From positions 61,956 to 125,955 of the forward strand of contig NZ_PQIG01000064.1 of NCBI RefSeq assembly GCF_012349115.1: a stretch of DNA of 64,000 nucleotides. The letters are read 5' to 3'. How positions within the stretch are numbered: position 1 is the first letter of the stretch; each line of letters starts with the position of its first letter. Positions 1 through 8,728 of this stretch are shown here, piece after piece. Below the pieces are notes generated by a model, which made no database searches, was not told the origin of the DNA, and worked only from the letters and a program-made list of their open reading frames with translations. The translations under genes were made by a program, and so were the position numbers. Source of the stretch: Rhizobium ruizarguesonis. GTDB lineage: Bacteria > Pseudomonadota > Alphaproteobacteria > Rhizobiales > Rhizobiaceae.

Positions 1-629
1 ACCGATACCAGAGCCGGCATCGGAAAGGCATTCTTCCTCGTCGCCGGCGTATCGACGAAGCCCGGACAGACGAGCTGGATGCGGATGCCCATCTTGTCGA
101 GATCGAATTTCAGGCTTTCCGCCATATTGATCAGCGCCGCCTTGGTGGCGCCATAGGCAGCCCCCGTCGGCAGGCCGCCATAGCCGGTGACGGAGGAAAC
201 GATGGCGATCTGTCCCTGCCCTTTCGCCTTCATATGGCGGATCGCCGGCAGCAGGCAGTTGACGACGCCGGAGAGGTTGACGGCAAAGCTCTTCTCGAAA
301 TCGGTGCGGTTCAGATCCTCGGCATGGACCGGCAGGTAGACGCCGGCATTGAGGATCGCCATGGCGAGCGTGCCGTGCTCATATTCGATCGAGGCCATGA
401 CATGCTCCATGTCCTCGGCATCGGTAACGTCGCCGTCAAGCACAATGATACTGCCCGAAAGGCCATTGGCCTCGGCTTGCAGTTCGACCAGCTTTTCGTG
501 GCTTCTGGCGGTGACGGCGACCTTGTATCCTTCGCCAGCGAGCTTTAACGCAAGCGCCCGGCCGATGCCTGAACTTGCGCCCGAAATCCAGACGATTCCA
601 TGTTCGGGATGGGCAATGAAATCACGCAT
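1..629 (-). CDS. SDR family oxidoreductase, 3' end outside window
   Basis: Short-chain dehydrogenase/reductase, probably a cytoplasmic NAD(P)H-dependent oxidoreductase of unknown substrate. The reading frame starts at ATG 629 and stays open to base 1, giving about 209 residues; the C-terminus lies beyond the window edge. The N-terminal Rossmann motif reads SGASSGIG (variant of TGxxxGxG) near residue 17, followed by the NAG motif (LNAGVY) and the catalytic Tyr/Lys in YGATK with the Ser of VSSVTG upstream. These residues place it in the classical SDR group. It is transcribed leftward, away from the ChrR-like gene. Substrate cannot be told from sequence. Confidence 0.9.
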   Translation of the reverse strand, partial: MRDFIAHPEHGIVWISGASSGIGRALALKLAGEGYKVAVTARSHEKLVELQAEANGLSGSIIVLDGDVTDAEDMEHVMASIEYEHGTLAMAILNAGVYLPVHAEDLNRTDFEKSFAVNLSGVVNCLLPAIRHMKAKGQGQIAIVSSVTGYGGLPTGAAYGATKAALINMAESLKFDLDKMGIRIQLVCPGFVDTPATRKNAFPMPALVS

Positions 630-727
630 GACATGTTCCTCCGGGCTGCCTGATCAATGCGAAAACAGGTCCGGAAGTTCCTCAACCCCTCCGGATTTAC
701 GGCTCTATCACACCATTGTGGCTGCTT

Positions 728-1387
728 TCAGCCGATCAGGTCGCCGATCATCTGACGAAAGGATCCGGTGAGCTTGACCGGTCCGTCCGAGACGGCAAAG
801 GCGATGCACGGCCTGTCCTTTTCGGCAACCGGCCGGTGGTCGACCGTCTCGTCGGCGATGGAGATGTCGCCGGGACCGAAATGGCCGCGTTCATCGTTGA
901 AGGCGCCGTCGAGAATGAGGATCAGTTCCATGCCTTTGTGGGTGTGCGCCGGCAAGGCGCGACCCGGCCGGATCCACATCAGGCTGACCTCGCAGCCGTC
1001 CATGTCGAGCGAATATTCCCTGAAGCCCGGCAACCGCTTGCGCCAGGGCACGTTCTCGGCATCGAAGCCCAAGAGATCGCGCAACGCTTGGGGAAACAGC
1101 GCATTTTCCGGCCGCGCGGCCGTCCGTGGCGCCGGGACGGGAGACGCCGAGGAAAAGATCGCCGCAAGCCGCCCGTCGCGATCGGCAATGGCAACTTCGG
1201 GCGCGCTTTCCAGAGCTTCGCCGGCCAGCAGCTCGAGGCTGTTCACCAGGCTGCGATTGTCCGGTTTCATTTCCAGATGAGACTGCACCAGCACACGCGC
1301 CGGCTCGGGCAAGGAGCCGGCAACATAATGCGCCATCAATGCATCGATCGTGTCGATCTGTTCGTGAACCATGTCGGTTTCGGTCAC
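728..1387 (-). CDS. ChrR-like cupin protein lacking the zinc-site cysteines
   Basis: 219 residues with the layout of ChrR anti-sigma factors: an N-terminal helical part with the signature LMAHYVAGSLPE, then a C-terminal cupin with the metal motif HTHKGME (residues about 155-161). In ChrR the N-terminal domain binds zinc through H-x3-C-x2-C. Here the aligned stretch reads HLEMKPDN, so Lys and Asn replace the two cysteines while the His remains. No ECF sigma gene lies next to it, although chrR usually follows one. It may keep only the cupin sensor role, or be a degraded anti-sigma factor. The start is GTG 1387; ATG 1372 is an alternative. Confidence 0.8.
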   Translation of the reverse strand: MTETDMVHEQIDTIDALMAHYVAGSLPEPARVLVQSHLEMKPDNRSLVNSLELLAGEALESAPEVAIADRDGRLAAIFSSASPVPAPRTAARPENALFPQALRDLLGFDAENVPWRKRLPGFREYSLDMDGCEVSLMWIRPGRALPAHTHKGMELILILDGAFNDERGHFGPGDISIADETVDHRPVAEKDRPCIAFAVSDGPVKLTGSFRQMIGDLIG

Positions 1388-1612
1388 GCCCTGTTGCCGC
1401 GCTGCGTTTTCGCTTTGTCGTCATCCGTACGGGGAAAGTCAATCTTCGGATCACCCTTCACACGGCGGGATTGCGGGCCATGCGTCATTTCGGGGGAGGA
1501 AAGCAAATTTTATCGTGTCCGCCAGAGGCGTGGAATAGCATTTCTTGCCAACTCAGCCTTGTGAAGGGAAAAGACCATTCCTAAAGTAAGAGTTCGAATA
1601 GAGGCAGATTCC

Positions 1613-2650
1613 ATGACCTTCCACCCCTCCGTCCTCGAAGCCATCGGCAACACGCCCCTGATCAAACTCAAGGGCGCCTCAGAGATGACCGGCTGCACCA
1701 TTCTCGGCAAGGCGGAGTTCCTGAACCCCGGCCAGTCGGTAAAGGATCGCGCCGCGCTCTACATCATCCGCGACGCAGAGCGGAAGGGATTGCTTCGTCC
1801 GGGCGGCGTCATCGTCGAGGGTACGGCCGGCAATACCGGCATCGGGCTGACGCTGGTCGCCAAGGCGCTGGGTTATCGCACCGTCATCGTCATCCCGGAA
1901 ACGCAGAGCCAGGAAAAGAAAGACGCGCTGAAGCTGCTCGGCGCCGAACTCGTCGAAGTGCCCGCCGTTCCCTACAAGAACCCGAACAACTACGTGAAGG
2001 TATCCGGGCGGCTGGCAGAGCAGTTGGCGAAGACCGAGCCGAACGGGGCGATCTGGGCAAACCAGTTCGACAACGTCGCCAACCGTCAGGCGCATGTCGA
2101 AACGACGGCAAAAGAAATCTGGAAAGACACCGACGGCAAGGTCGACGGCTTCATCTGCTCCGTCGGCTCCGGCGGCACGCTGGCAGGCGTGGCTGCCGGC
2201 CTCAAGGCTTTCAAGGCAGACGTCAAGATCGGCATCGCCGATCCCGACGGCGCCGCACTCTATGAATTCTACCAGAACGGCGCGCTGAAATCCGAGGGAT
2301 CCTCGATCACCGAGGGCATCGGCCAGGGCCGCATCACCGCCAATCTCGAGGGTTTCACGCCTGACTATGCCTATCGGATCCCGGATGCCGAAGCGCTTCC
2401 TTATCTCTTCGACCTCGTCGAGAACGAGGGCCTCTGCCTCGGCGGCTCGACAGCGATCAACATTGCCGGCGCGGTCAATCTCGCCCGGGATCTCGGACCT
2501 GGTCACACGGTGGTGACGATCCTCTGCGATTACGGCAACCGCTATCAGTCAAAACTCTTCAACCCGGATTTCCTGACGTCGAAAGGACTGCCCGTTCCGG
2601 GCTGGATGGCCAAGTCGCCCGATATCCACGTTCCCAACGAGCCCGTGTGA
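1613..2650 (+). CDS. Cysteine synthase A family (PLP-dependent)
   Basis: 345 residues. Fold-type II PLP enzyme of the O-acetylserine sulfhydrylase/cystathionine beta-synthase family, expected to make cysteine from O-acetylserine and sulfide in the cytoplasm. The PLP lysine is K44 in NPGQSVKDRAA; the phosphate-binding loop is seen as GTAGNTGIG (about 69-77) and GSGGTLAG (about 183-190). At 345 residues it is longer than E. coli CysK (about 320), with a C-terminal tail. It heads a tight run with AlaX (6-base gap), sulfurtransferase and GNAT genes, which argues for one transcript linked to sulfur amino acids. A cystathionine beta-synthase activity cannot be excluded. Confidence 0.93.
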   Translation: MTFHPSVLEAIGNTPLIKLKGASEMTGCTILGKAEFLNPGQSVKDRAALYIIRDAERKGLLRPGGVIVEGTAGNTGIGLTLVAKALGYRTVIVIPETQSQEKKDALKLLGAELVEVPAVPYKNPNNYVKVSGRLAEQLAKTEPNGAIWANQFDNVANRQAHVETTAKEIWKDTDGKVDGFICSVGSGGTLAGVAAGLKAFKADVKIGIADPDGAALYEFYQNGALKSEGSSITEGIGQGRITANLEGFTPDYAYRIPDAEALPYLFDLVENEGLCLGGSTAINIAGAVNLARDLGPGHTVVTILCDYGNRYQSKLFNPDFLTSKGLPVPGWMAKSPDIHVPNEPV

Positions 2651-2656
2651 GACCCT

Positions 2657-3394
2657 ATGCCCGTCAATGCCCTCTATCGTGACGACTTCTATCTCTCGAC
2701 GTGCGAGGCGGTCGTCACCGCCGTTCACGAAGACGGGGGCATCGAACTGGACCAGACCTGCTTCTATGCGACATCAGGTGGCCAGCCTGGTGACACCGGA
2801 GAGTTCGAACGCGCCGACGGCAGCAAGATCGCGCTCGGCCAGACGAAGCATGGTCCAAGCAAAGATGTCATCATCCATGTACCGCTCGAAAACGAGCCGC
2901 GGCCTGTGGTCGGCGAGACGCTGGTGCTGCATGTCGACTGGCCGCGCCGCTACAGGCTGATGCGCATGCACACGGCCTGCCACCTGCTTTCCGTCGTCTG
3001 CTCCTATCCGATCACCGGGGCTGCCGTCGGCGAGGAGGAAAGCCGCGTCGACTTCGACATGATCGAGACGATCGACAAGTACGCGGTGACGGCCAAACTG
3101 ATGGAACTGGTCGAGCAGAACCATCCGGTCACCCTGCAATGGATCACCGACGAGGAGCTTGTGGCCAATCCCGACATCGTCAAATCGAAGAACGTGCGCC
3201 CGCCGATGGGGCTTGGGCGCGTCAGCCTCGTCTGCATCGGCGAAAACTCCTCGATTGACAGCCAACCCTGCGGCGGCACACATGTCTCCGAGACTCAGGA
3301 AGTCGGCCGGATCCATATCGCCAAAATCGAAAAGAAGGGCAAAGAGAACCGGCGCTTCCGCATCCGCTTCGGCACGCCCGGCGACGAAGCCTGA
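2657..3394 (+). CDS. AlaX-type alanyl-tRNA editing protein
   Basis: 245 residues, free-standing homologue of the AlaRS editing domain. It hydrolyses mischarged Ser- or Gly-tRNA(Ala) in trans. The zinc/catalytic site is complete: HTACH (H105, H109) and CGGTH (C205, H209). An N-terminal beta-barrel part with TSGGQPGDTG (about 39-48) makes it AlaX-II-like rather than the short AlaX-S form. It starts 6 bases after the cysteine synthase stop and is followed 18 bases later by the sulfurtransferase, so it is probably co-transcribed with them. Why an editing factor travels with cysteine genes is unclear; a role in clearing Ser or Cys mischarging is inference. Confidence 0.92.
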   Translation: MPVNALYRDDFYLSTCEAVVTAVHEDGGIELDQTCFYATSGGQPGDTGEFERADGSKIALGQTKHGPSKDVIIHVPLENEPRPVVGETLVLHVDWPRRYRLMRMHTACHLLSVVCSYPITGAAVGEEESRVDFDMIETIDKYAVTAKLMELVEQNHPVTLQWITDEELVANPDIVKSKNVRPPMGLGRVSLVCIGENSSIDSQPCGGTHVSETQEVGRIHIAKIEKKGKENRRFRIRFGTPGDEA

Positions 3395-3412
3395 CCATCA
3401 AGGGAGACCATC

Positions 3413-4282
3413 ATGAGTGAGACCAAGAGCCGTTTCGTCGTTTCGGCCGACTGGCTGCAGTCCGAGCTCGGCAAAGCTGACCTGCGCGTGCTGGACGCCT
3501 CCTTCTATCTGCCGGCGCAGAAGCGCGATGCCGATGCCGAATATGCGGCCGGCCATATTCCCGGCGCCATCCGTTTCGACCAGGACAAGATCGCCGACCA
3601 TTCGACGTCGCTGCCGCACACGATCCCCTCGCCCGATTATTTCGCCGCCGAAGTCGGCCGGCTCGGCATCAGCGAGAACGATCGGATCGTCGTCTATGAC
3701 GGTATCGGCCTGTTCGCCTCGCCGCGCGTTTGGTGGCTTTTCCGGGTGATGGGCGCGAAAAATGTCTTCGTTCTCGATGGCGGTCTCGACGGCTGGAAGG
3801 CCGAGGGCCGTCCGCTGGAAACCGCAGCACCCAATCCTGCGTCGGCGACCTTCACGCCCAAATTCGATGAAAGCCGCGTGGTGACGCTTGATAGGATGCG
3901 TGACATCGTCTCCAGCGGCGCGATGCAGATCGCCGATGCCCGCAGCGCCGGCCGCTTCGCAGCCGCCGAACCCGAACCGCGTGCCGGCATGCGCTCCGGC
4001 CATATGCCTGGCGCCCGCAGCCTGCCCTCCGGCGTCTTCGCCAGCCAGGGCCGATTCAAGTCGCTGCCCGACCTCAGGCAGACGATTGAGGATGCCGGCA
4101 TCGATCTTTCCAAACCTGTCGTCACCTCCTGCGGCTCGGGAATCACCGCGGCGATCATCACGCTGGCGCTGGAATCGCTCGGCCATCGCGATAACAAGCT
4201 TTATGACGGCTCGTGGAGCGAATGGGGCAGTCGTGACGATACGCCCATCGTCACCGGTCCGCCGACGCCGGTCAAAGCCTGA
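3413..4282 (+). CDS. sseA: 3-mercaptopyruvate sulfurtransferase, two rhodanese domains
   Basis: 289 residues with two rhodanese domains, about 10-130 and 160-280. Catalytic Cys240 lies in the loop CGSGITA, the form typical of mercaptopyruvate sulfurtransferase rather than thiosulfate sulfurtransferase (CRxGx[R/T]). It transfers sulfur from 3-mercaptopyruvate, the transamination product of cysteine, to thiols or cyanide. The first domain has the typical inactive layout (YDGIGLFASPRVWW). An RBS-like GGGAG precedes ATG 3413. Third gene of the cysteine synthase-AlaX run, which supports a role in cysteine turnover. Confidence 0.93.
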   Translation: MSETKSRFVVSADWLQSELGKADLRVLDASFYLPAQKRDADAEYAAGHIPGAIRFDQDKIADHSTSLPHTIPSPDYFAAEVGRLGISENDRIVVYDGIGLFASPRVWWLFRVMGAKNVFVLDGGLDGWKAEGRPLETAAPNPASATFTPKFDESRVVTLDRMRDIVSSGAMQIADARSAGRFAAAEPEPRAGMRSGHMPGARSLPSGVFASQGRFKSLPDLRQTIEDAGIDLSKPVVTSCGSGITAAIITLALESLGHRDNKLYDGSWSEWGSRDDTPIVTGPPTPVKA

Positions 4283-4287
4283 TCGCC

Positions 4288-4848
4288 ATGGGGAAGACAC
4301 CCGCTTCGCTGAAAGCTCACATCACCCGGCTCGAAATGACGGCGCCGCCGAAGGCGAGCATGCCGGTGCCCGTCAACATCCAGACGGCGATCATGCGCAC
4401 TCCGGAGATCCCGCTGCCCTTCTACCGGTATCTCTACCGGCAGGTGGGTGCGCGCTGGCAATGGGTGGATCGGTTGCGCATGAGCGACGAGCAGCTTGCC
4501 GAGACGCTGAACGACAAACGCAACAATATCAGCGTTCTCTACGTGAACGGCGCGCCCGCCGGCTTCTATGAATATTTCTGCGAAGACGAGGATATGATCG
4601 AGCTCAGCCATTTCGGCCTGATCGAACATGCGCTCGGTCTCGGCATCGGCAAATGGTTCCTGCTGCAGGCGCTCTATGCCATCTGGTCGCTCAATCCTAA
4701 GCGGGTTACCACCACCACCAATAATCTCGACCATCCGCGTGCGCTGCAGCTCTACCAGATGTACGGCTTCTCCCCCGTGTCCACAGGCACCGGCATCGTC
4801 CGGCCGCTCAGCGACAAGGAGCTTCTGGAGATTGCACGGAAAAGCTGA
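4288..4848 (+). CDS. GNAT family N-acetyltransferase
   Basis: 186 residues. The GNAT acetyl-CoA-binding motif A is visible as LGIGKWFLLQAL (about 114-125, the R/QxxGxG/A region), followed by the motif B-like NNLDHPRALQLYQMYGF (about 144-160) that is typical of acetyltransferases such as RimI relatives. Acetyl-CoA-dependent transfer to an amine is expected; the substrate is unknown. It starts 5 bases after the sulfurtransferase stop, so it is likely the last gene of the cysteine synthase operon. The first 25 residues are variable, and ATG codons further in could also serve as start. Confidence 0.85.
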   Translation: MGKTPASLKAHITRLEMTAPPKASMPVPVNIQTAIMRTPEIPLPFYRYLYRQVGARWQWVDRLRMSDEQLAETLNDKRNNISVLYVNGAPAGFYEYFCEDEDMIELSHFGLIEHALGLGIGKWFLLQALYAIWSLNPKRVTTTTNNLDHPRALQLYQMYGFSPVSTGTGIVRPLSDKELLEIARKS

Positions 4849-4877
4849 CGGCTTCTTCCCGACGTAAGTGGAGGCGA

Positions 4878-5045
4878 CTAACGCTGCGTCAGGCTTTTCG
4901 GGCGGCGCGGGTCGTTGCGGCGCTCGAAATCGAGCGTGCGGCCCGACTGTTCCTTCAGTTCCGCCACTTCCCGGCGCAGAGCCTTGAGCTCTTCCAGTAT
5001 TTCCGCATTCTGTTGCGCCAGCAGCGCGAGATCGATGTCGGGCAT
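4878..5045 (-). CDS. Small coiled-coil protein, function unknown
   Basis: 55 residues if translation starts at ATG 5045, which has an AGGAAAAAG ribosome site upstream; the frame continues to ATG 5066 and further. Residues about 8-35 (QQNAEILEELKALRREVAEL) show a clean leucine heptad pattern that predicts a short coiled coil. The C-terminal third is basic and polar (RRNDPRRPK). It sits between a GNAT gene and a methyltransferase gene on the opposite and same strands, respectively. I do not recognise the family. Confidence 0.6.
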   Translation of the reverse strand: MPDIDLALLAQQNAEILEELKALRREVAELKEQSGRTLDFERRNDPRRPKSLTQR

Positions 5046-5142
5046 AGGCTTTTTCCTTTTCGTCATGCAGTTTTGCGGAATTCGATAGCAAATGCCAGCC
5101 ATGTCGGCTTGGCCAAAAGCCGACATTCACGCTGAGCGGAAA

Positions 5143-5952
5143 TCACTTAGCGCGCAGGGGACTGTCGCCGTACCGGCGGCCGGTGATCAGCCATGCGCGC
5201 GAATCGAATTGAATTCCGTGGGGTGTCCGGTGCTCCTCCAGCATGTCGAGCAGCCGCGCCCGTATTTCGGCTGTCTTGGCGGGACGATCGAGGGCGTTCT
5301 TCACATTTTCAAATGTCTGAATCGTCACCAATGCAGTCTCGGGATCCGGACCGTAGAACACAGGCTCGTTGACTTCATGAAACTCGATGGCAGTGAACCC
5401 CGCCGTTTCTAGCAGTCCAGACGTTACCGAGGTTTCGCTCAGCGAAAAGGCTTTGCTAGCCGCAACCGGACCGGTTGAATCCGGATCAAGCGCCTCCTGT
5501 ATGGCGGTCGCCCACTCATTGTGGTCTCTGCCCTGCCAGACCATGAAAATGAAACGCCCACCCGGGCGTACGGCGTTGGCGATGTTGGCGAAAGCCACCG
5601 CCGGATCGGCGAAGAACATGACACCAAATCGACTGATGCAAAGGTCGAATTCCCCTTTTGCGAAGACATGGTTCTGTGCATCCGCCAGTTCGAACGTCGC
5701 ATTGGGTAGTCCCTCCTCGGCGCTGCGCCGGCGGGCAATCTCCAGCATCGTGGCGGACAGGTCTATCCCGTGCGCCCGTCCTGCTTCGGCAGCGCGAGCG
5801 GCGTCACGTGTGGTTTGTCCGGCGCCGCAACCGATATCGAGAACACGATCAGACCGCCCGACCGCGGCGGCGACCCGAAAATGCGCGTTATGGAGAGCAA
5901 GCTCGGCATCATAGAAGTCCGCGAAGTTCAATGCTGCTTCTTCGGCCATCAT
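5143..5952 (-). CDS. Class I SAM-dependent methyltransferase
   Basis: 269 residues. Rossmann-type methyltransferase: motif I DIGCGAGQTT (about 39-48), acidic residue at the end of strand 2 (GIDLS), motif II-like FDLCISRFGVMFF and motif III-like RPGGRFIFMVWQ. The pattern is that of UbiE/Methyltransf_11 or _25 proteins acting on small molecules. ATG 5952 is chosen because GGAGGGACAG precedes it; an upstream TTG is less likely. A second gene with the same architecture (DSRAW/ARISE-type C-terminus and FGVMFF) lies at 49092-49940, so the two are probably paralogues. Substrate unknown. Confidence 0.87.
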   Translation of the reverse strand: MMAEEAALNFADFYDAELALHNAHFRVAAAVGRSDRVLDIGCGAGQTTRDAARAAEAGRAHGIDLSATMLEIARRRSAEEGLPNATFELADAQNHVFAKGEFDLCISRFGVMFFADPAVAFANIANAVRPGGRFIFMVWQGRDHNEWATAIQEALDPDSTGPVAASKAFSLSETSVTSGLLETAGFTAIEFHEVNEPVFYGPDPETALVTIQTFENVKNALDRPAKTAEIRARLLDMLEEHRTPHGIQFDSRAWLITGRRYGDSPLRAK

Positions 5953-6244
5953 CTGTCCCTCCAAACCGAAATTCGTGATGGGTTAGCCACCCAGCCAGCG
6001 CCCTCTCAAAACCGAGCAGCGGCCCGACCATGGGCCATCCGATCGTGTACCACGGTATGAAGACGCCCAATATGCCCGGCGCACTCCCGCAGTGTCTGAG
6101 GTTACGAGGAGGTGGGAGTGTGCGCTTTGCGAAAGAAGCAAACTCCGCGTTTCACTCGATCGCCAATGCCTGCGGTGCGCAAGAATCGGGTGGCTTGCAC
6201 ACTCGTCCGGGTGCATTTCATGGCTATCACAAAGGAGATCTGCC

Positions 6245-6748
6245 ATGACCGCCATTCGTTTTGTTGCCATGCCAACGACCGACGCCGAACACCTCTGGAA
6301 CGGCGGGCGCGACGCCTATGACGGGCTGCCCGAGACGATAGTTTCCGACGGTGACGGCAATCCCTGCCGCCACTGCTTGGGGAATATCGAAGAAGGCGAG
6401 GAACTGCTGGTTTTCGCCTACCGGCCCTTCCCCGCGCTGCAGCCCTATGCCGAAACCGGCCCGATTTTCCTACACAAACAGCCCTGCCGACGTTACGCCG
6501 CCGAAGAGATCCAGCCGCCGATGCTGGCGATGAGCCCCGACTTCATCGTCCGCGGCTATAGCGCCAACGATCGCATCGTCTATGGCACCGGTGCGGTGAC
6601 TGATATTGCTGAGATTCAGGCCTATGCCGAGACATTGCTCGCGCGGTCGGAGATCGGCTATGTGCATGTGCGCTCAGCGCGCAACAACTGCTTCCAATGC
6701 CGGATCGACAAGGTAAAGGCGCCTGCCCCAGCGGAGAACGGCGCCTGA
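6245..6748 (+). CDS. DUF1203 family protein
   Basis: 167 residues. Matches by recognition the DUF1203 family of small cytoplasmic proteins: opening FVAMPTTDAEHLWNGG, a CRHCL motif (about 38-42) with a second conserved Cys (KQPCRRY), and a C-terminal HVRSARNNCFQCRI. Conserved Cys/His pairs could bind a metal, but that is inference. Start ATG 6245 has a strong AAAGGAGAT site; the frame stays open upstream to 6092 but that extension has no ribosome site and looks non-coding. It is a single gene in its own unit, 280 bases from the divergent methyltransferase. Confidence 0.85.
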   Translation: MTAIRFVAMPTTDAEHLWNGGRDAYDGLPETIVSDGDGNPCRHCLGNIEEGEELLVFAYRPFPALQPYAETGPIFLHKQPCRRYAAEEIQPPMLAMSPDFIVRGYSANDRIVYGTGAVTDIAEIQAYAETLLARSEIGYVHVRSARNNCFQCRIDKVKAPAPAENGA

Positions 6749-6873
6749 TAGGCGGCGGGCGAGGCGCAACGAGAAGTCGTCAATTCGCCGGCACGCTCCT
6801 TCTGCTGTGATCGGCTCGGCGGTTTCGGTTTCCCCTAACGAATGCTTTCGGGATCGCGCGCCTTCGAATGTTA

Positions 6874-7158
6874 TCAAACGCCGCGCAAGGCAATGATCCG
6901 CGAACCTGCGGAAGCCTGCCGTTGGTGTGCGAGCGGCGCATATTCGGGCGATGCAAAGAGACCACGGATGGCATCCATATCGAGAAACTCGATGATCAGC
7001 ATATTCGTCGCCTGCCAGCCTTCGAGTTCGAGTGGCGCGTCATCGAGGGCGATGAGGCGGCCGCCGGCCTTTACCACCAGGGGCAAGGCCTTCGAGCGGT
7101 AATCGGCGATAGCTTCGGGGTCGTGGATATCGAGATCGACAACGAGGTAGGCGGACAT
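6874..7158 (-). CDS. DUF1330 family protein
   Basis: 94 residues, the usual length for DUF1330, a ferredoxin-like (dimeric alpha-beta barrel) family. Visible features: opening MSAYLVVDLDIHDPEAIADYR, a central GGRLIALDD turn, the WQATNMLIIEFLDM strand and the SPEYAPLAHQRQASAGSR helix, all typical of this family. The reaction is not known. It is followed upstream by genes for a flavin reductase-like protein and an SDR on the same strand, so it may be the distal gene of that unit, 63 bases after the flavin reductase stop. Confidence 0.87.
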   Translation of the reverse strand: MSAYLVVDLDIHDPEAIADYRSKALPLVVKAGGRLIALDDAPLELEGWQATNMLIIEFLDMDAIRGLFASPEYAPLAHQRQASAGSRIIALRGV

Positions 7159-7221
7159 GATGATATCCTTTCAATCAGTGTGAAGTTTAGGGAGTGTGTT
7201 TTTCGCGTGCGGCGGGGCGGC

Positions 7222-7770
7222 TTATGGCAAATGCCGCCACTTCACCATGCGCTTCCGGAGATCGAGCGTGCCGCCATCGACGGTGAAGCTGCCGTCACCG
7301 CTATGATGCATGGCCCGTCGTTCCTTGCGGGTCTCGTCGATCCAGATCCTCTTCGCTTCGAGGATAAAGAGATTGTATCGATCGACGAGACCCGGATCGG
7401 CAACACGGCATTCGATATTGGCAAGGCAGTCCACCAGCAGCGGCGCCGCGACATCCTTTGCTGGACGAGTCCTCAAGCTGAACCGCTCGAACTTGTCCAC
7501 CGTGTCACCGGAGCAATTACCGATGTCCACCACGGTTTCGGCAAGATCGACACCTGGAATCGCAATCACGCATTCGCCGGTCTTTTTCAGGGTCCGGTGG
7601 CTGAAGTCCCAGGGGCCGATGACGCAACCGATCAACGGCGGTGCATGCTGGATCATCATGTGAAAACCCATCGTCATCACATTCTGCGTGCCCTCAAGGC
7701 TCGTCGTCACGAGAACGATCGGGCCGGGTTCGAGCAGGCGATAGGCCTGGGAAGCGGAAATCTCTTTCAT
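7222..7770 (-). CDS. Flavin reductase-like FMN-binding protein
   Basis: 182 residues from ATG 7770, which has an AAGGAG site eight bases upstream. It resembles the flavin reductase-like split-barrel FMN-binding family (DIM6/NTAB): the N-terminal PIVLVTTSLEGTQNVMTMGFHM strand-loop, then PPLIGCVIGPWDFSH, and the GDTVDKFERFSL segment, all in the expected order. It probably uses FMN to reduce an unknown substrate or to supply reduced flavin. It lies between the DUF1330 gene and an SDR on the same strand (67-base gap to the SDR), in a group downstream of a broken AraC regulator gene. Confidence 0.85.
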   Translation of the reverse strand: MKEISASQAYRLLEPGPIVLVTTSLEGTQNVMTMGFHMMIQHAPPLIGCVIGPWDFSHRTLKKTGECVIAIPGVDLAETVVDIGNCSGDTVDKFERFSLRTRPAKDVAAPLLVDCLANIECRVADPGLVDRYNLFILEAKRIWIDETRKERRAMHHSGDGSFTVDGGTLDLRKRMVKWRHLP

Positions 7771-7837
7771 CGTGCGGCTCCTTCGCGAGTCTCTTCCCCG
7801 CACCTGTGCGGGGAAGCTGAAAGACGCTCTGGCGTGA

Positions 7838-8587
7838 TTACCAGCCCTGTTCGACCGGCAGAACGAAGAGTTCCGCGACATTCACATGCGCTGGCGCCTG
7901 CGCCGCGAAGACGATGGTGTCGCCGATGTCCGCGCCCTGCAGGAACGTCATCTGCTTGGCAAGGTCGTCCATCTGCTTGATATAGCCAGGCTCGGTGATG
8001 TGATCGTACAGCTCTGTTGCCACGGCGCCCGGCTGGATGCAGGTCACCCGGATATTGTGCTTCTGGCCCACTTCCATGCGCAGGCCGTCGGAGAACGCGG
8101 CGACCGCATGCTTGGTGGCGCAATAGACCGACAGGCCTTTGAAGACCTTGCGGCCAGCAATCGACGACATGTTGAAAATGTGGCCGGAATGCTGATTGAT
8201 CATCTGCGGCAGAACGGCGGCCGTGGTGTTCAGCAGGCCTTTGACATTGACCTCGACCATCCGGTGCCATTCGTCGACTTTGAACTGATCGACATCCGAA
8301 AGCGGCATCAGGCCAGCATTATTGACGAGAATGTCGATCGAACCATAGGCACCCACCAGCTTTTTGACGCCGGCTTCGACAGCGGCTGGATCGACCACGT
8401 CCATTTCGATCACGAGGACTTCACCGCCCTTCGAGACTATCTCCTTTTTGAGGTCTGCAAGCTTGTCGATGCGACGGGCGGCGATACCAACCTTTGCGCC
8501 GGCCTCGGCGAGCTTCAATGCGGTTGCGGCGCCGATGCCGCTCGAGGCGCCGGTGACCAGCGCGATTTTTCCATCGATATTCGTCAT
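7838..8587 (-). CDS. SDR family oxidoreductase
   Basis: 249 residues, classical short-chain dehydrogenase. Cofactor motif TGASSGIG (12-19), NNAG (about 89-92), catalytic Ser in NMSSIAG and Tyr/Lys in YCATK (about 155-159). The basic residues after strand 2 (AARRIDK) favour NADP(H). The sequence resembles the YdfG/serine 3-dehydrogenase-like group, but the substrate cannot be assigned. An AAGGAGATAAACC site precedes ATG 8587. Likely first gene of the leftward unit SDR, flavin reductase, DUF1330. A palindromic repeat and the frameshifted AraC gene lie just upstream. Confidence 0.9.
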   Translation of the reverse strand: MTNIDGKIALVTGASSGIGAATALKLAEAGAKVGIAARRIDKLADLKKEIVSKGGEVLVIEMDVVDPAAVEAGVKKLVGAYGSIDILVNNAGLMPLSDVDQFKVDEWHRMVEVNVKGLLNTTAAVLPQMINQHSGHIFNMSSIAGRKVFKGLSVYCATKHAVAAFSDGLRMEVGQKHNIRVTCIQPGAVATELYDHITEPGYIKQMDDLAKQMTFLQGADIGDTIVFAAQAPAHVNVAELFVLPVEQGW

Positions 8588-8728
8588 GGTTTATCTCCTT
8601 GTCTTGGCGCCCTTCCAACTGAAACGGCGGTCGTGTTCGACGCGGAGGAACATAAGGAGGAGGGCTTGATCCCTCTCTCGGGACCTTGCGAGACCTGTCG
8701 GGGTCTTGCTCAAATCAGCAACTCTAAC

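Noticed and set aside
716..1564. Plus-strand frames across 349-1584
   Set aside because: They overlap the ChrR-like gene or the SDR gene on the minus strand, which have recognisable motifs; the plus frames show none.
6092..6244. Upstream extension of the DUF1203 gene
   Set aside because: The frame is open, but the AAAGGAG site lies at ATG 6245, and the extension has no family similarity.
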